64,000 bases of DNA, taken from the NCBI GenBank assembly GCA_017302105.1, contig JAFLCS010000003.1, positions 1-64,000 on the forward strand. Reading direction: 5' to 3'. This stretch comes from Caulobacterales bacterium. GTDB lineage: Bacteria; Pseudomonadota; Alphaproteobacteria; Caulobacterales; Caulobacteraceae. A model generated the notes under the pieces. That model worked only from the letters and a program-made list of their open reading frames with translations. It was not told the origin of the DNA and did not search any database. Shown here piece by piece: positions 47,623-57,677 of the stretch. The translations under genes were made by a program, and so were the position numbers. How positions within the stretch are numbered: position 1 is the first letter of the stretch; every line of letters starts with the position of its first letter.

Positions 47623-48001
47623 CGCGTTCGACGGCGAGATTGAGCGGCTGTTTTCGCAATCGCCTGTGCTCGAGGATGCAGAGGCCTTTGTGGAACAGGT
47701 TGAGCGCAGGCTGCGCCGCAATGGACGGGTTCGCGCCTTTGTTCTGACGCTCGCGGGTATGATCGGCGGCTTCTTTGCCGTGCGCGAAACCCTGGAGGCG
47801 GGAATCGGTTCGGGCCTGGCCCAGCTTTCGGGAACCTACGCCGCCGTCGCCGGGATCAGACCTTCGGGTCATCTCGCCCCCCTGATCGACGGGCTGGGGA
47901 TCGCATTGCAGCACAGCCCGTCCCTGGTGGCGTTCTGGATCGTTTCAGCTACGGTAATTGTGGCGGCGGGACTGGCCGGCTGGCGGGTTGATCAGGCCTG
48001 A
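47609..48001 (+). CDS. Putative membrane anti-sigma factor (module 2)
   Basis: This 130-residue protein starts at ATG 47609 behind GAGGAGG. It has a charged N-terminus containing 'AEAFVEQVERRLRR' and two membrane helices (about 43-62 and 106-126). The N-terminal pattern resembles the module 1 counterpart ('FTARVLARVEQRR'), so both are probably anti-sigma factors of one type. Confidence 0.65.
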   Translation: MSDRNAFDGEIERLFSQSPVLEDAEAFVEQVERRLRRNGRVRAFVLTLAGMIGGFFAVRETLEAGIGSGLAQLSGTYAAVAGIRPSGHLAPLIDGLGIALQHSPSLVAFWIVSATVIVAAGLAGWRVDQA

Positions 48002-48057
48002 TTGATCCTACGTCGACAAAAAGCCCAGTTTGAAGGCTTGGCTTGCGTTGCGACAGT

Positions 48058-48083
48058 CGCCGCGAACCTCTAGGTTCGCGGCG
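48058..48083 (+). terminator. Hairpin terminator after ECF module 2
   Basis: CGCCGCGAACC (48058-48068) and GGTTCGCGGCG (48073-48083) form a perfect 11-bp stem with loop TCTA, followed by CTTTATGTT. It separates the sigma module from the TPR gene. Confidence 0.7.
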
Positions 48084-48124
48084 CTTTATGTTCAGCCCGC
48101 GTTGGGCCAGGGGAGTCGACACGC

Positions 48125-48910
48125 TTGTCAGACGTTTTTGAAGAGGTCGAAGAGAACCTCCGGTCCGAGCGCTGGAAAGAGTTGTTCCGCAAATGGTGGC
48201 CCATCGGTGCAGCCGTTGCCGGTGCCGCTGTCCTCGTTGTGGGCGGCATCTGGTTCCTGGATGCCCGCAAGGGCTGGACGGCCGCAGAGGCGTCCCAAGC
48301 CTATCAACGTGGCATGGATGCGCTGCAAACGCAGAACGAGGCCGCTGCCGAGGCTGCCTTTGTCGAGGTCGAGGCGGCGGGAAACCCGTCCTATCAGGCT
48401 CTGGCCCTGATGCAGCGCGCCGGCCTTCGCGTGGAGCGGGGCGAAACGACCGAGGCCGTCGCGCTGTTCGACCAGGCCGCTGAGGCGTCGGATGAGCCCC
48501 TCATCGCGGATGTTGCGCGGCTCAAGGCCGCCTGGCTGCTGATGAATTCGGGCTCGCTCGAGGATGTGACGGCGCGCCTGTCGCCCCTGACCGAAGAGGG
48601 ACGTCCTTTCCGCTTCCAGGCCCAGGAGGCCCTGGCTCTGGCTCGGCTTCAGCATGGCCAGACCGATGCTGCCCGTCAGCAATTCCAGGCTCTGACCCTG
48701 GAGCTGGATCTCCCTGACTCCATGCGTCAGCGGGCCCAGGTCGCCATGTCGATGATTGACTCCGGCACGGCCTCCAGCCTGTCCGGCATCGTAGAGGCGG
48801 CGGGTCGTGCCCAGGCCCAGGCCCAGGCGGAAGCCGCAGCGGCGCGACGTCCCGGTGCGGAATCTCCCGGAGCCGAAGCTCCTGCGGCGGGTGCCGCGAC
48901 AGATCAATGA
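48125..48910 (+). CDS. YfgM-like membrane-anchored TPR protein
   Basis: This 261-residue protein starts at TTG 48125. It has a short cytoplasmic N-terminus, one membrane helix (about 28-46) and a periplasmic TPR-like region, then an Ala-rich tail. It resembles YfgM, which works with periplasmic chaperones and the Sec translocon. It precedes bamB by 22 bp, an arrangement often seen in proteobacteria. Confidence 0.8.
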   Translation: MSDVFEEVEENLRSERWKELFRKWWPIGAAVAGAAVLVVGGIWFLDARKGWTAAEASQAYQRGMDALQTQNEAAAEAAFVEVEAAGNPSYQALALMQRAGLRVERGETTEAVALFDQAAEASDEPLIADVARLKAAWLLMNSGSLEDVTARLSPLTEEGRPFRFQAQEALALARLQHGQTDAARQQFQALTLELDLPDSMRQRAQVAMSMIDSGTASSLSGIVEAAGRAQAQAQAEAAAARRPGAESPGAEAPAAGAATDQ

Positions 48911-48932
48911 TGTCTGGCGAAAGTCACTGTCC

Positions 48933-50354
48933 ATGAAGTTGCATTTCAAACTCCTTCTGACCGCCGGTGCCTGTGCCGCCCTGGCCGGCTGTTCGAGCGT
49001 CAGCAATACGGCCCAGCGGCTCTGGCCTTTCGGCGGTGACGACGAGCGCCAGGCCGTGGCCTCGGACGGCGAGCGCGTGTCGATTCTCCAGTTCGAGGAA
49101 TCCGTCGAGGTTTCCAGTGCCCTGGCCGGTCGCCCGTTCAATCTACCGACGCCGCGCGCGGTGACCGCCTGGGCCCAGCCGGGGGGGACGACGGAGAATT
49201 CGATCGAACACGCCCAGGCCGGCGAAGCCTTCCGCGTCGCCTGGCGTCGCGACATCGGTGAAGGATCGGGCCGCACCAGCCAGGTGACGGCCCCTATCGT
49301 CGCGGCCGACGGTCGTCTGTTCGTTCTGGATGGCCGCAACAACGTCTCGGCGGTCGATGCCGCGAGTGGACGGGTGGTCTGGCGCCACGCGATCACGAAC
49401 AATGAGCAGGATCGCCGCGGGCTTTTCTCATTCGGCTCAGGCGGTGGCGAGAATCAGGGCTTCGGAGGCGGCGTCGCCGTGAGCGACGGACGCGTGTTCG
49501 TCACCTCGGGTCTGCGCGTCGTCTCGGCGCTTGATGCGGCGACCGGCGATGTAGTCTGGACCAGCACCGTCGACACCCCGGTCCATGGGGCCCCGACCGT
49601 TGCCGGAAATCGGGTCTATGCCGTCGACATCGATAATCAGGTGATCGCGTTCGACGCGGCGACGGGCAACCAGTCCTGGTCTTTCCAGGCGATCGCCGAG
49701 CCGGCGCGCATCCTGCGCGCGGCCAGCCCTGCCATTTCCGGCGAGATCATCATCGCGCCGTTCTCGTCGGGCGAGTTGGTGGCGCTGAGAACCTCCAACG
49801 GCCAGCAGCTGTGGCAACAGGTGCTGTCGCGGACCAACCGGACCAACGCCCTGTCCGAGATTCGCGACATCGTCGGGCGACCGGTTGTCTATCAGGGGGC
49901 GGTCTATGCCGGGAGCCATTCCGGGCTCTTCGCCGCGATGGACCTGCGATCCGGCACGCCACGCTGGCAACTGCCGATCGCGACGCTGAACGCACCGTGG
50001 GTGGCGGGTGACGTCGTCTATGTCGTCTCCAAGGCCGGCGAGGTGATCACGATCAACAGGGCCAATGGTCAGGTGTACTGGATCTACGATCTGAACGAGG
50101 GACGCCAGCGCCAGGAAGGCGGCGTGCTGGGCCTGTTTGACCGGACGGTTCGCCCGATCTGGTCGGGTCCGCTGCTGGCGACCAACCGTCTGGTCCTGGT
50201 CAGTTCGGAAGGCGAGGCCGTGGCCCTGGATGCCCGAACCGGGACCGAACAGGCCAGTCTGAACCTTGGTGGGGCCGCCTATATCGCACCCATCGCCTAC
50301 AACGGCATGATCTACGTCCTGACAGACGAAGGTCAGCTGGTCGCCATCCAGTAG
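48933..50354 (+). CDS. bamB: BamB, outer-membrane assembly lipoprotein
   Basis: This 473-residue protein has a lipoprotein signal with lipobox 'LAGC' (Cys20) and a PQQ-type beta-propeller with repeats such as '[14 protein letters not shown]', '[13 protein letters not shown]' and '[13 protein letters not shown]'. BamB helps the BAM complex insert outer-membrane beta-barrels. The ATG at 48933 is the lipoprotein start; the longer frame overlaps the TPR gene. der follows 23 bp later. Confidence 0.9.
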   Translation: MKLHFKLLLTAGACAALAGCSSVSNTAQRLWPFGGDDERQAVASDGERVSILQFEESVEVSSALAGRPFNLPTPRAVTAWAQPGGTTENSIEHAQAGEAFRVAWRRDIGEGSGRTSQVTAPIVAADGRLFVLDGRNNVSAVDAASGRVVWRHAITNNEQDRRGLFSFGSGGGENQGFGGGVAVSDGRVFVTSGLRVVSALDAATGDVVWTSTVDTPVHGAPTVAGNRVYAVDIDNQVIAFDAATGNQSWSFQAIAEPARILRAASPAISGEIIIAPFSSGELVALRTSNGQQLWQQVLSRTNRTNALSEIRDIVGRPVVYQGAVYAGSHSGLFAAMDLRSGTPRWQLPIATLNAPWVAGDVVYVVSKAGEVITINRANGQVYWIYDLNEGRQRQEGGVLGLFDRTVRPIWSGPLLATNRLVLVSSEGEAVALDARTGTEQASLNLGGAAYIAPIAYNGMIYVLTDEGQLVAIQ

Positions 50355-50377
50355 GCCCGAAGGAGGCCGTCCGTACC

Positions 50378-51943
50378 GTGAGCCTGAAGGTCGCGATCGT
50401 CGGACGGCCGAATGTCGGCAAGTCGACACTGTTCAACCGCCTGGCCGGCAAGAAGCTGGCTATCGTGGATGACCGGCCCGGGGTGACCCGCGACCGACGC
50501 TATGCGCGTGGCCTGCTGGGCGACATTGACCTGACGCTGATCGACACCGCCGGTTTCGAGGATGTCGCGGACGAAAGTCTGGAATCGCGGATGCGGCGTC
50601 AGACCGAGCTGGCGGTCGAGGAAGCGGACCTGATCCTGTTCGTGATCGACGCCCGCGAGGGCATCACGCCGCTGGATCGGATTTTTGCGGACCTGGTGCG
50701 CAAGCGCGACAAGCCAACGCTCCTCATCGGCAACAAGGCCGAGGGCAAGGCCGGTGACGTCGGCCTGGCGGAGGCGGTTCGGCTCGGTTTCGGGGATGCG
50801 ATCCCGCTGTCGGCCGAGCATGGCGAGGGCATGGCTGATCTCTATGCTGCGGTCGCGCCCTATGAGCCGGAGGATGAGAGCGACGAGGATGAGGCCGGCA
50901 AGCCCATCATGGTGGCCATCATGGGCCGGCCCAACGCAGGCAAATCGACCCTGGTAAACCGACTGCTGGGTGAGGACCGGATGCTGACCGGCCCGGAGGC
51001 CGGCATCACGCGCGACTCCATTTCCGTCGATTTTGAGTGGGACGAACGGCCTGTACGCCTGGTCGATACCGCCGGGATGCGCCGCAAGGCGCGGGTGCAG
51101 GAAAAGCTGGAAAAGCTGTCGGTCGCCGACACCATCCGGGCTTTGACCTTTGCCGAGGTCGTCGTCCTGATGATGGATGAGGCCAATGCCTTTGACACCC
51201 AGGATCTCCAGCTCGCCGACCTCGTCGAGCGCGAGGGGCGGGCGCTGGTCTATTGCATCTCGAAGTGGGACCGGGTCGAGGACGGCAAGGATCGACTGGC
51301 CGAGCTGCGGGAGGAGGCCGATCGGCTGCTGCCTCAGCTCAAGGGCACGCCGCTGATTGCGCTGTCGGCCCAGACCGGGCGGGGGGTGGACCGGCTGATG
51401 CCGGCGGTGTTCGAGGCTCATCGTCAGTGGTCGGCCAAGGTCAAGACGCGCGATCTGAACGACTGGCTGGCCCTGGCGGTTCAGCGCCACCCGCCGCCGG
51501 CGGTCGACGGTCGCCGGATCAAGCCCAAATACATGACCCAGACCAAGGCCCGGCCGCCGACGTTCGTGCTGTTCGCCAACCGGGCTTCCCAGATGCCCGA
51601 TCACTATAAGCGGTACTTAATCAACAGCTTGCGCGAGAGTTTTGATTTGCCGGGCGTGCCGATGCGCCTGACCGTCAAGTCCGGGGCCAATCCGTTCGCC
51701 GAAGGTCCGGGGCCTGAGAAGACCGCGCCGCGCCGCAAGATCAAGGCGGACGCTGCAGCGGCGCGTGAGGACAAGCCGCGCAAACCGAAGGTGGCCACAA
51801 AGCGCGTGACTGGCTTGAAACCTGGCTCGGGCAAGAAGTCGGGGTCGACCGTCGTGGTCGGCAAGCGGGCCCGCACCGGTGCCCGCGCCGTCAGCCGCTC
51901 GGGCCGCATCCGCACCGCCCCCAAGGGCAGCGGGAAGCGCTAG
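50378..51943 (+). CDS. der: Der (EngA), double GTPase for 50S assembly
   Basis: This 521-residue protein starts at GTG 50378 behind GAAGGAGG. It has two GTPase domains ('GRPNVGKST' near residue 8 and 'GRPNAGKST' near 185) and a KH-like domain, then an extended Lys/Arg-rich tail of about 80 residues. In the second domain the G4 motif reads SKWD where E. coli has NKWD. The stop TAG shares CTAG with the convergent methyltransferase gene. Confidence 0.96.
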   Translation: MSLKVAIVGRPNVGKSTLFNRLAGKKLAIVDDRPGVTRDRRYARGLLGDIDLTLIDTAGFEDVADESLESRMRRQTELAVEEADLILFVIDAREGITPLDRIFADLVRKRDKPTLLIGNKAEGKAGDVGLAEAVRLGFGDAIPLSAEHGEGMADLYAAVAPYEPEDESDEDEAGKPIMVAIMGRPNAGKSTLVNRLLGEDRMLTGPEAGITRDSISVDFEWDERPVRLVDTAGMRRKARVQEKLEKLSVADTIRALTFAEVVVLMMDEANAFDTQDLQLADLVEREGRALVYCISKWDRVEDGKDRLAELREEADRLLPQLKGTPLIALSAQTGRGVDRLMPAVFEAHRQWSAKVKTRDLNDWLALAVQRHPPPAVDGRRIKPKYMTQTKARPPTFVLFANRASQMPDHYKRYLINSLRESFDLPGVPMRLTVKSGANPFAEGPGPEKTAPRRKIKADAAAAREDKPRKPKVATKRVTGLKPGSGKKSGSTVVVGKRARTGARAVSRSGRIRTAPKGSGKR

Positions 51944-52740
51944 ATCCCCTCCGTCGCCGCATAGACCATGACGCCGGTTGCGATGGCCAGATTGAGGCTG
52001 TCGGCGCGCCCGCGCATGGGGATCTTGACCGTCAGGTCGCAGGCGGCGGCCAGCTCGTCGGTCAGGCCGGCCTGTTCATTCCCCATCAGGATCAGGGTCG
52101 GGCGGCGGTAGGGCGCAGCGCGATAGTCATGGGCCGCATCGAGCCGGGTGCCGACGACCGAGCCGGGCCAGGACGCGCGCCAGGCCAGGAATTCGGCCCG
52201 CGTCGCGCGGCTTACGCTGACGGCGAAGATCGAGCCCATGGTGGCCCGCACAGCCTCAACCGAGAACGGATCGACACAGTCGTCGATCAGGACGACCCCG
52301 CCGCAGCCGGCGGCGTCGGCGGTGCGGATGATGGTGCCCAGATTGCCCGGATCGCGGACCTGCTCCAGCGCCACCCAGCAGGGCGCGCGCGCGGGCTCGA
52401 TCTCATCCAGCGGGGTGAAGCGCTGTTCGAAGACGGCCAGAACGGTCTGGGGATTATCCTTGCGTGAGACCTTTTCGAGGATCTCACGGGTCACGACGAT
52501 AATCTCGCCGCCGGCGGCCAGGGTCTGGGACCGCGCGCGCTCGAGCAGCGGGTGAGGGCGGGCGTCCTTGCCGACCAGAAGCTGTCGGGGCGTCTGGCCC
52601 AGATCCAGCGCCTCGCCGATGAATTTGAGGCCCTCGGCCAGGAAGGTCCCGGTCTCCTCGCGCGCCTTCTTCATGTGCAGCGCACGCACGGCCTTGATGG
52701 TGTCGTTGGTGAGCGAGGTGATCTCGCGCTCCCGGCTCAT
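51940..52740 (-). CDS. TrmH/SpoU-family RNA methyltransferase
   Basis: This 266-residue protein has an N-terminal substrate-binding domain ('[10 protein letters not shown]') and the SPOUT knot: '[21 protein letters not shown]', cut here at '[14 protein letters not shown]', plus '[15 protein letters not shown]' and '[18 protein letters not shown]'. It 2'-O-methylates rRNA or tRNA. The ATG at 52740 overlaps the upstream stop (ATGA). Confidence 0.9.
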   Translation of the reverse strand: MSREREITSLTNDTIKAVRALHMKKAREETGTFLAEGLKFIGEALDLGQTPRQLLVGKDARPHPLLERARSQTLAAGGEIIVVTREILEKVSRKDNPQTVLAVFEQRFTPLDEIEPARAPCWVALEQVRDPGNLGTIIRTADAAGCGGVVLIDDCVDPFSVEAVRATMGSIFAVSVSRATRAEFLAWRASWPGSVVGTRLDAAHDYRAAPYRRPTLILMGNEQAGLTDELAAACDLTVKIPMRGRADSLNLAIATGVMVYAATEGI

Positions 52741-53648
52741 GCCGCGCTCCAGCGTGCGAAGAAGCTGAGGCCAATCTCGGCGGCGCGCGGGCTGTCTTCC
52801 ACCAGGCCCAACTCGCCCCAGTCGATGACGCCGCCCCGGCCTGGCAGCCGGTCGGCCAAGAGATGCGCCAGGGCCATGCCGGAAATCCGCGCCGCATAGG
52901 CGTTGATCAACAGAAAGGCGGCGTCGTCCGACAACAGCTCGGCGCACAGCGAAACCAGTTCGGGCGTGTCCTCGAACAGCCGCCACACCTGGCCGTCGGG
53001 GCCGCGTCCGTATTTAGGCGGATCCAGAATGATGCCGTCATAGCGATTGCCGCGCCGGATCTCGCGTTGAACGAACTTGCGCGCGTCCTCGACGATCCAG
53101 CGGACATTGTCGATGCCGGAAAGGGCAGCATTTTCCTTGGCGTAGGCGACGGACTTCTTGGAGGCGTCGACGTGGGTGACTTCACCGCCGGCGGCGGCGC
53201 AGACCAGGGACGCCACCCCGGTATAGCCGAACAGATTGAGGATGCGCGGCTGCTCGCGCGCCTCGACGGCGGTCTTGAGCCACTCCCAGTTGGCGGCCTG
53301 TTCGGGAAAGAAGGCCAGGTGGCGAAAGTTGGTGAAACGGGCGTTGAACCGGGCCGCGCCCCAGGCCAGCTCTGTCATCTCTGGCTGGGGCCGGTTGAAG
53401 CGCCAGTTGCCGGCCTCATCGTCGTCGGTCGGATCGAACATGGCGTCGGCCCTGCTCCACAGATCCGGCTGGGCCGGGGACCATAGGCACTGCGGCTCGG
53501 GCCGCACGACCAGGGCCTGGCCATAGCGCTCCAGTTTGCGGCCATCACCGGAATCGACCAGGGCGTAGTCGTCCCAGGCGCGGGTTCTAAGGATCAGGGG
53601 CTGGTCGGGCAGGCGCGGGCTCATGGCGCGGGTATAGCCGAGCGACAT
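52737..53648 (-). CDS. Class I methyltransferase, RlmI/RlmK-like
   Basis: This 303-residue protein has a Rossmann methyltransferase domain: 'NLFGYTGVASLVCAAAG', 'VDASKKSVAYAKEN' and 'IILDPPKYGRG'. The pattern matches RlmI/RlmK-type rRNA cytosine methyltransferases, but there is no PUA domain at the N-terminus, so the target is uncertain. Met9 (53624) is an alternative start. It is coupled to the TrmH-family gene. Confidence 0.82.
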   Translation of the reverse strand: MSLGYTRAMSPRLPDQPLILRTRAWDDYALVDSGDGRKLERYGQALVVRPEPQCLWSPAQPDLWSRADAMFDPTDDDEAGNWRFNRPQPEMTELAWGAARFNARFTNFRHLAFFPEQAANWEWLKTAVEAREQPRILNLFGYTGVASLVCAAAGGEVTHVDASKKSVAYAKENAALSGIDNVRWIVEDARKFVQREIRRGNRYDGIILDPPKYGRGPDGQVWRLFEDTPELVSLCAELLSDDAAFLLINAYAARISGMALAHLLADRLPGRGGVIDWGELGLVEDSPRAAEIGLSFFARWSAA

Positions 53649-53664
53649 CGGCGCGTCCCGGCCT

Positions 53665-54747
53665 TCAACGCCGCCGCCGACGGCGGCGACGCATCAACGA
53701 CAGCAACAGCCCTTCGCGCAGGCCCCGGTCGGCGACCCGAAGGTGCTCACACGGCCAGTGTCGCTGCACGGCTTCCAGAATGGCGGCACCGGCCAGTACG
53801 AGATCGGCGCGGTCCGGACCGATACAGCCATGGGCGGCCCGTCCCGCCCGGTCCAGGTCCATCAGGGTAGTGGCGACGGCGCGGCACTGGCCTGCGGTCA
53901 TCCGCAACCCGTCGACCCGAGCGCGCTCATACTTCGCTAGCCCAAGGTGCAGGCTCGCGAGGCTCGTCACCGCGCCGGAAGTCCCGATCAGTTGGGCCTG
54001 GTTGTTCGTAAAGGCTTGGCGATGCGGCTCAGCTCCGACGAAGGCCGCGATCTGCGAGCGCATGGCCTCGACCATGGACTCGTACCAGTCGGACGTCGGT
54101 CGCTCCGGCTCGGGAAAGTGTTCAGCCAGGGTGACGACACCGATCGGTACGCTGTGCCAGGCCAGAATGTCGGCTGATCGACGCTCACTCTGTACGCGTG
54201 GGCGGACCCAGGAAATCTCGGTCGATCCGCCGCCGACGTCCAGGATCAGGGCCGACCTGAAGCGATCATCAATCAGGTCCGTGCAGCCGGCGACGGCGAG
54301 CCTGGCTTCCTCTGCGGGTTCGATGACTTCGAGGGACAGGCCGGTTTCGCGCTGTACCCGTTCAAGAAACGCCCCCCCGTTTGAGGCGGCACGGCAGGCC
54401 TGGGTCGCCACCGCGCGCACGCGCTGAACCCGGCGGCGGCGAATTCGATCGGCACAGACGGCCAGGGCCGACACGGCACGGTCCATGGCCGCTGCCGACA
54501 GTTCACCTGTATGCGAAAGCCCTTCCCCCAGGCGAACGATGCGGGAATAGGCCTCGACGATGCGGAAGCCGTTGTGGGCCCGGCGCGCGATCAGCATTCG
54601 ACAATTGTTCGTTCCCAGGTCGAGCGCCGCATAAAGCGGCACGTCCTGGCGCGCGTCATCCGGCGCGGCCCCACAGGGAGCCTGGGAGGGAGTCTCAGGC
54701 ATGGCCCGATCCGTCATCAGAGCACCGGACCCATCGCCCAGGCTCAT
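53665..54747 (-). CDS. Ppx/GppA-family phosphatase
   Basis: This protein of about 360 residues is an exopolyphosphatase/guanosine pentaphosphatase of the ASKHA fold: 'YAALDLGTNNCRMLIAR', 'RIVRLGEGL', 'LDVGGGSTEISW' and 'GTSGAVTSLA'. It would act on polyphosphate or pppGpp. Several in-frame starts exist (ATG 54747, 54717, 54702); none has a clear ribosome site, so the first 20 residues are unsure. The tail is a run of arginines. Confidence 0.88.
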   Translation of the reverse strand: MSLGDGSGALMTDRAMPETPSQAPCGAAPDDARQDVPLYAALDLGTNNCRMLIARRAHNGFRIVEAYSRIVRLGEGLSHTGELSAAAMDRAVSALAVCADRIRRRRVQRVRAVATQACRAASNGGAFLERVQRETGLSLEVIEPAEEARLAVAGCTDLIDDRFRSALILDVGGGSTEISWVRPRVQSERRSADILAWHSVPIGVVTLAEHFPEPERPTSDWYESMVEAMRSQIAAFVGAEPHRQAFTNNQAQLIGTSGAVTSLASLHLGLAKYERARVDGLRMTAGQCRAVATTLMDLDRAGRAAHGCIGPDRADLVLAGAAILEAVQRHWPCEHLRVADRGLREGLLLSLMRRRRRRRR

Positions 54748-54842
54748 TTTCGCCAACCAGACTAACGGGTTGAGGATTCCTGTCCAGTCACCAGCACGCC
54801 GCGTTCAGGGCGCGGTCATCCCTGGCGTGCCAAAGGTCAGGC

Positions 54843-55172
54843 ATGACGATCCGCCTGGCAAAATTCGCGATCGGACAGGTGGTTCGCCACCGAATTCTGC
54901 CTATTCGCGGGGTTGTGGTCGATGTCGATCCTGAGTTCGGCCACGGTGACGCCTGGTGGAACGCCTTGCCCGCCGAGGACCGCCCAGCCCGCCATCGGCC
55001 CTTCTATCATGTCATCGCCGAGGGCCTTGACCACGACAGGGCCGCCTATGTTTCGGAGCAGCACCTCGTGGCCGATGCGAGCGGCGAGCCGATCCGCCAC
55101 CGCGATGCCGGTCTGCAGTTCGCCGGCTTTCAGGATGGTCGCTATCGGGTTCGGTCCAACAGTTTCAACTAG
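54843..55172 (+). CDS. hspQ: HspQ-family heat-shock protein
   Basis: This 109-residue protein matches HspQ/YccV, a hemimethylated-DNA-binding-like small beta protein: 'KFAIGQVVRHRILPIRGVVVDVDP' (cut at 'IGQVVRHR') and 'PFYHVIAEG', 'YVSEQHLV'. HspQ affects Lon proteolysis and DnaA stability in enterobacteria. The gene is monocistronic here. Confidence 0.9.
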   Translation: MTIRLAKFAIGQVVRHRILPIRGVVVDVDPEFGHGDAWWNALPAEDRPARHRPFYHVIAEGLDHDRAAYVSEQHLVADASGEPIRHRDAGLQFAGFQDGRYRVRSNSFN

Positions 55173-55309
55173 GCTGCGGGCCCGGCAGCGTCTGACTTGA
55201 TGAGCCGACCGTCAACCCAACCGATGGCGATCAGCCTGGGCCCGAGTCCCACGAAGGACGCAGTCCGCATCAAACCGCCGAGCCCGATGAGGTTAAACAG
55301 GAACACCAT
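55169..55309 (-). CDS. Possible 46-residue protein
   Basis: An ATG at 55309 opens a 46-codon frame ending at TAG 55169-55171, which shares CTAG with the hspQ stop. The product is hydrophobic at its start ('VFLFNLIGLGGL') and about 78% of its third codon positions are G or C. The ribosome site (AGAAAAAG) is weak. No family was recognised. Confidence 0.35.
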   Translation of the reverse strand: MVFLFNLIGLGGLMRTASFVGLGPRLIAIGWVDGRLIKSDAAGPAA

Positions 55310-55574
55310 CTTTTTCTGCCACGATTATCGGGGCACAGCGAGCATCGGCCTCATTTGAGGTGTCTGCCCAGATCGCCGGCCCGGACCAGCGAAACACCGG
55401 CCAGGCCCAGAACGATAAAGCGATCAGATCGGCCAGACTGGGCCAGTTTTGGGTGCGCGTCCGCCGTACCCCCGATTGGATTGGATCGGACAAGACGGCT
55501 TTCCAATGGGCCGGACCTACCGTCAGACAGTGTCGCGCGTTACATAGGGGATACCCGCACGTACGGAGGCCCCC
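55310..55574. other. Intergenic stretch upstream of phhA
   Basis: No convincing gene is seen. A minus-strand frame (55293-55673) runs through it into phhA but lacks features of a real gene. The phhA ribosome site GGAGG lies at its end, and the phhA promoter should be here. Confidence 0.4.
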
Positions 55575-56450
55575 ATGTCCGATTTTGAACACGTCTTTGA
55601 AAAGCCGCCTGAGGGCGCGGCCGAGGACTGGACCATCCCGCAGGATTGGGAGGCCTACACCGATGTCGAGCATCAGACCTGGGACACCCTGTACGCGCGA
55701 CAGATGAAGATCCTGCCGGGGCGGGCGGCCAGTGTCTTCTTCGACGGGCTCAAGGCGCTAGATCTGAATACCGGCGGCATCCCGGATTTTGCGGAGATGA
55801 ACCCCAAGCTCCAGGCTCTGACAGGTTGGACCGTGGTCTGTGTACCGGGCCTGGTGCCGGATGATGTGTTCTTTGATCACCTGGCCAACCGGCGCTTTCC
55901 CTCCGGCCAGTTCATCCGCCGGCCGGACCAGCTGGACTACCTTCAGGAACCCGACATTTTCCATGACGTCTTCGGCCACGTGCCGATGCTGACCCATCCG
56001 GATTTCGCCGACTACATGGAGGCCTATGGCCGGGGCGGTCAGCGCGCCGCGTCCTTGGGGATGCTGCCCAATCTGGCGCGACTGTACTGGTACACGGTCG
56101 AGTTCGGCCTGATGCGCGAGGCCGAGGATCTCCGAATCTACGGTGCCGGCATCGTCTCGTCCGCCACTGAAAGTGTTTTCTGCCTGGAAGATCCGTCGCC
56201 GAACCGGCTGGGCTTTGATCTCGAGCGGGTGATGAGGACCCTGTACCGCATCGACGATTTCCAGCAGGTGTATTTCGTGATCGACACGATCGAACAGCTC
56301 AAGCAGGAAACCCTGAGGGATTTCGCACCGATCTATGAGCGGCTGGAAGGCGCGGAAACCATTGCCATAGAGGCGATCCAGCCGTCGGATGTGGTTTTTG
56401 CCCGTGGAACACAGGCCTATGCCGCAAAGGGCGGCCGATTTGCCGCGTGA
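55575..56450 (+). CDS. phhA: Phenylalanine 4-monooxygenase
   Basis: This 291-residue enzyme hydroxylates phenylalanine to tyrosine with tetrahydropterin and iron. The iron ligands are visible: His130 and His135 in 'DIFHDVFGHVPML' and Glu176 in 'YWYTVEFGL'. The length fits bacterial single-domain enzymes without the regulatory ACT domain. The pterin dehydratase partner (phhB) is not in the window. Confidence 0.96.
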   Translation: MSDFEHVFEKPPEGAAEDWTIPQDWEAYTDVEHQTWDTLYARQMKILPGRAASVFFDGLKALDLNTGGIPDFAEMNPKLQALTGWTVVCVPGLVPDDVFFDHLANRRFPSGQFIRRPDQLDYLQEPDIFHDVFGHVPMLTHPDFADYMEAYGRGGQRAASLGMLPNLARLYWYTVEFGLMREAEDLRIYGAGIVSSATESVFCLEDPSPNRLGFDLERVMRTLYRIDDFQQVYFVIDTIEQLKQETLRDFAPIYERLEGAETIAIEAIQPSDVVFARGTQAYAAKGGRFAA

Positions 56451-56565
56451 CACGGGAGTTCGCGCTCCGATTGCGGCTGACGAAACCCCGTTCGGGGGAA
56501 TCGGGTGGACGTCACAGGGACAGCGAGAAACGATTGCGGGTCACTGGTGAAAGTACACGCGTCCT

Positions 56566-57099
56566 ATGGTCGTTCTATCAGCTCTGGGATTTGTAGCGGC
56601 GGCTTCCGTCGCCGTTGCGCATGATCCGCATGGATGCCCTGAGGTGGTCCATGACCCGCGCGTGGCCTGCCAATGTGTCGACTATGATCGCAGCTATGCG
56701 GCCAGTGCGTACTATTACTCTCAATTCTCGACCTATCGGCGACCGGCCTATCATCCGCGGCCCTATACCGTACGCCCGGCCTATCCGCCGCCGCCGGTCT
56801 ATGCACCGCCACCCCCGCCTCCACAGTACTACAGCGGCGCGCCCTCCTATGTGGTCAGGGGACGGCCGGTCTATCAGCCGGGGCCGGTCGGCTATGTTCA
56901 GGGGCCGACGATCTACGTCGATGCGCCGCCCGTCTATGTCGAGCCGGCCCAGATATATATCGAGCGCCCCGAAATCGTGGTGCGTCCGTCAGAGGTGATC
57001 GTGGCTCCGCCGCAGATCCATTACCAACCATGCCCGGAAGGTGAGACCTGCTACCAGGACCCGGCTGCTCCCAGCGGCACCCCGGCTCAAGGCAACTAG
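56566..57099 (+). CDS. Secreted Tyr/Pro-rich protein, paralogue A
   Basis: This 177-residue protein has a signal peptide (about 1-18), a Tyr/Pro-rich middle ('RPAYPPPPVYAPPPPPP') and a conserved tail with 'IYVDAPPVYVEPAQIYIERP' and 'VVRPSEVIVAPP', ending with a 'PCPEGETC' pair of cysteines. The same tail occurs in the gene at 57858. Function is unknown; an envelope or extracellular role is inference. Its stop overlaps the convergent gene by 4 bp. Confidence 0.7.
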   Translation: MVVLSALGFVAAASVAVAHDPHGCPEVVHDPRVACQCVDYDRSYAASAYYYSQFSTYRRPAYHPRPYTVRPAYPPPPVYAPPPPPPQYYSGAPSYVVRGRPVYQPGPVGYVQGPTIYVDAPPVYVEPAQIYIERPEIVVRPSEVIVAPPQIHYQPCPEGETCYQDPAAPSGTPAQGN

Positions 57100-57677
57100 T
57101 CCCCGGCGTCAGCGGCCTCGGCTGGGTGTGTCCCCGTGCTGGTCGCCTCGCCGTCCTCATCCGTGGTGTCCGTCGCCGCGCTGGTCGTCGATGGGGCCGC
57201 CGACTCGACGCAGAGTGCCTGAACCTCCCTCGCCAGACCCAGATAGCCGCCACTGAGGGCATGGACGCGAGCGGCGTCACATTCGTTTTCGCTGAGCAAG
57301 GCACCGACCTGCAACCGTGCCGCTTCATACGCCTGAGCCTGATCGCGCAGGCGCCGGGCCTCAACCCGCTGAGAGGGAAGGCAAAGCGCAATCCAGGTTG
57401 AGTCCGCGCATCGGGCTACCAGGGCCACTTCCCGCTCGCTGAGCACGCCGGGGTCGGCACTGACAACGGCTGTCGTGGTAACCGGCGACAAGGGGATGGT
57501 GCTGGCCGGAGCGGTTGCAACGGTCTCCGGCGCTGTCGGCGGGGAGGTCAGCAGCTGAACGTCTGGAAGTCGATAGCGGCAAATCCAGCGTTGATCGACA
57601 AATTCACAGCCCTCGAGCGTTGCCGCCTGGGGCTGGGAGGCGAGCGTCGCCGCAAGGATCAAGCCAATTTCCCACAT
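57096..57677 (-). CDS. Secreted hypothetical protein
   Basis: This 193-residue protein has a signal peptide (about 1-18), 'GCEFVDQRWICRY' near the N-terminus, a Thr/Pro/Ala-rich linker, a central helical region with several cysteines ('ALVARCADSTWIALC') and an acidic Thr-rich tail. No family was recognised. It lies between two paralogous secreted-protein genes on the other strand. Confidence 0.6.
   Translation of the reverse strand: MWEIGLILAATLASQPQAATLEGCEFVDQRWICRYRLPDVQLLTSPPTAPETVATAPASTIPLSPVTTTAVVSADPGVLSEREVALVARCADSTWIALCLPSQRVEARRLRDQAQAYEAARLQVGALLSENECDAARVHALSGGYLGLAREVQALCVESAAPSTTSAATDTTDEDGEATSTGTHPAEAADAGD

Noticed and set aside
55293-55673. 126-codon minus-strand frame upstream of phhA
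   Set aside because: It runs into the phhA coding region on the other strand, lacks a ribosome site and shows no family pattern.
56490-56510. Small CCCC/GGGG hairpin after phhA
   Set aside because: The stem is only four to five pairs with no T run, too weak to call a terminator.
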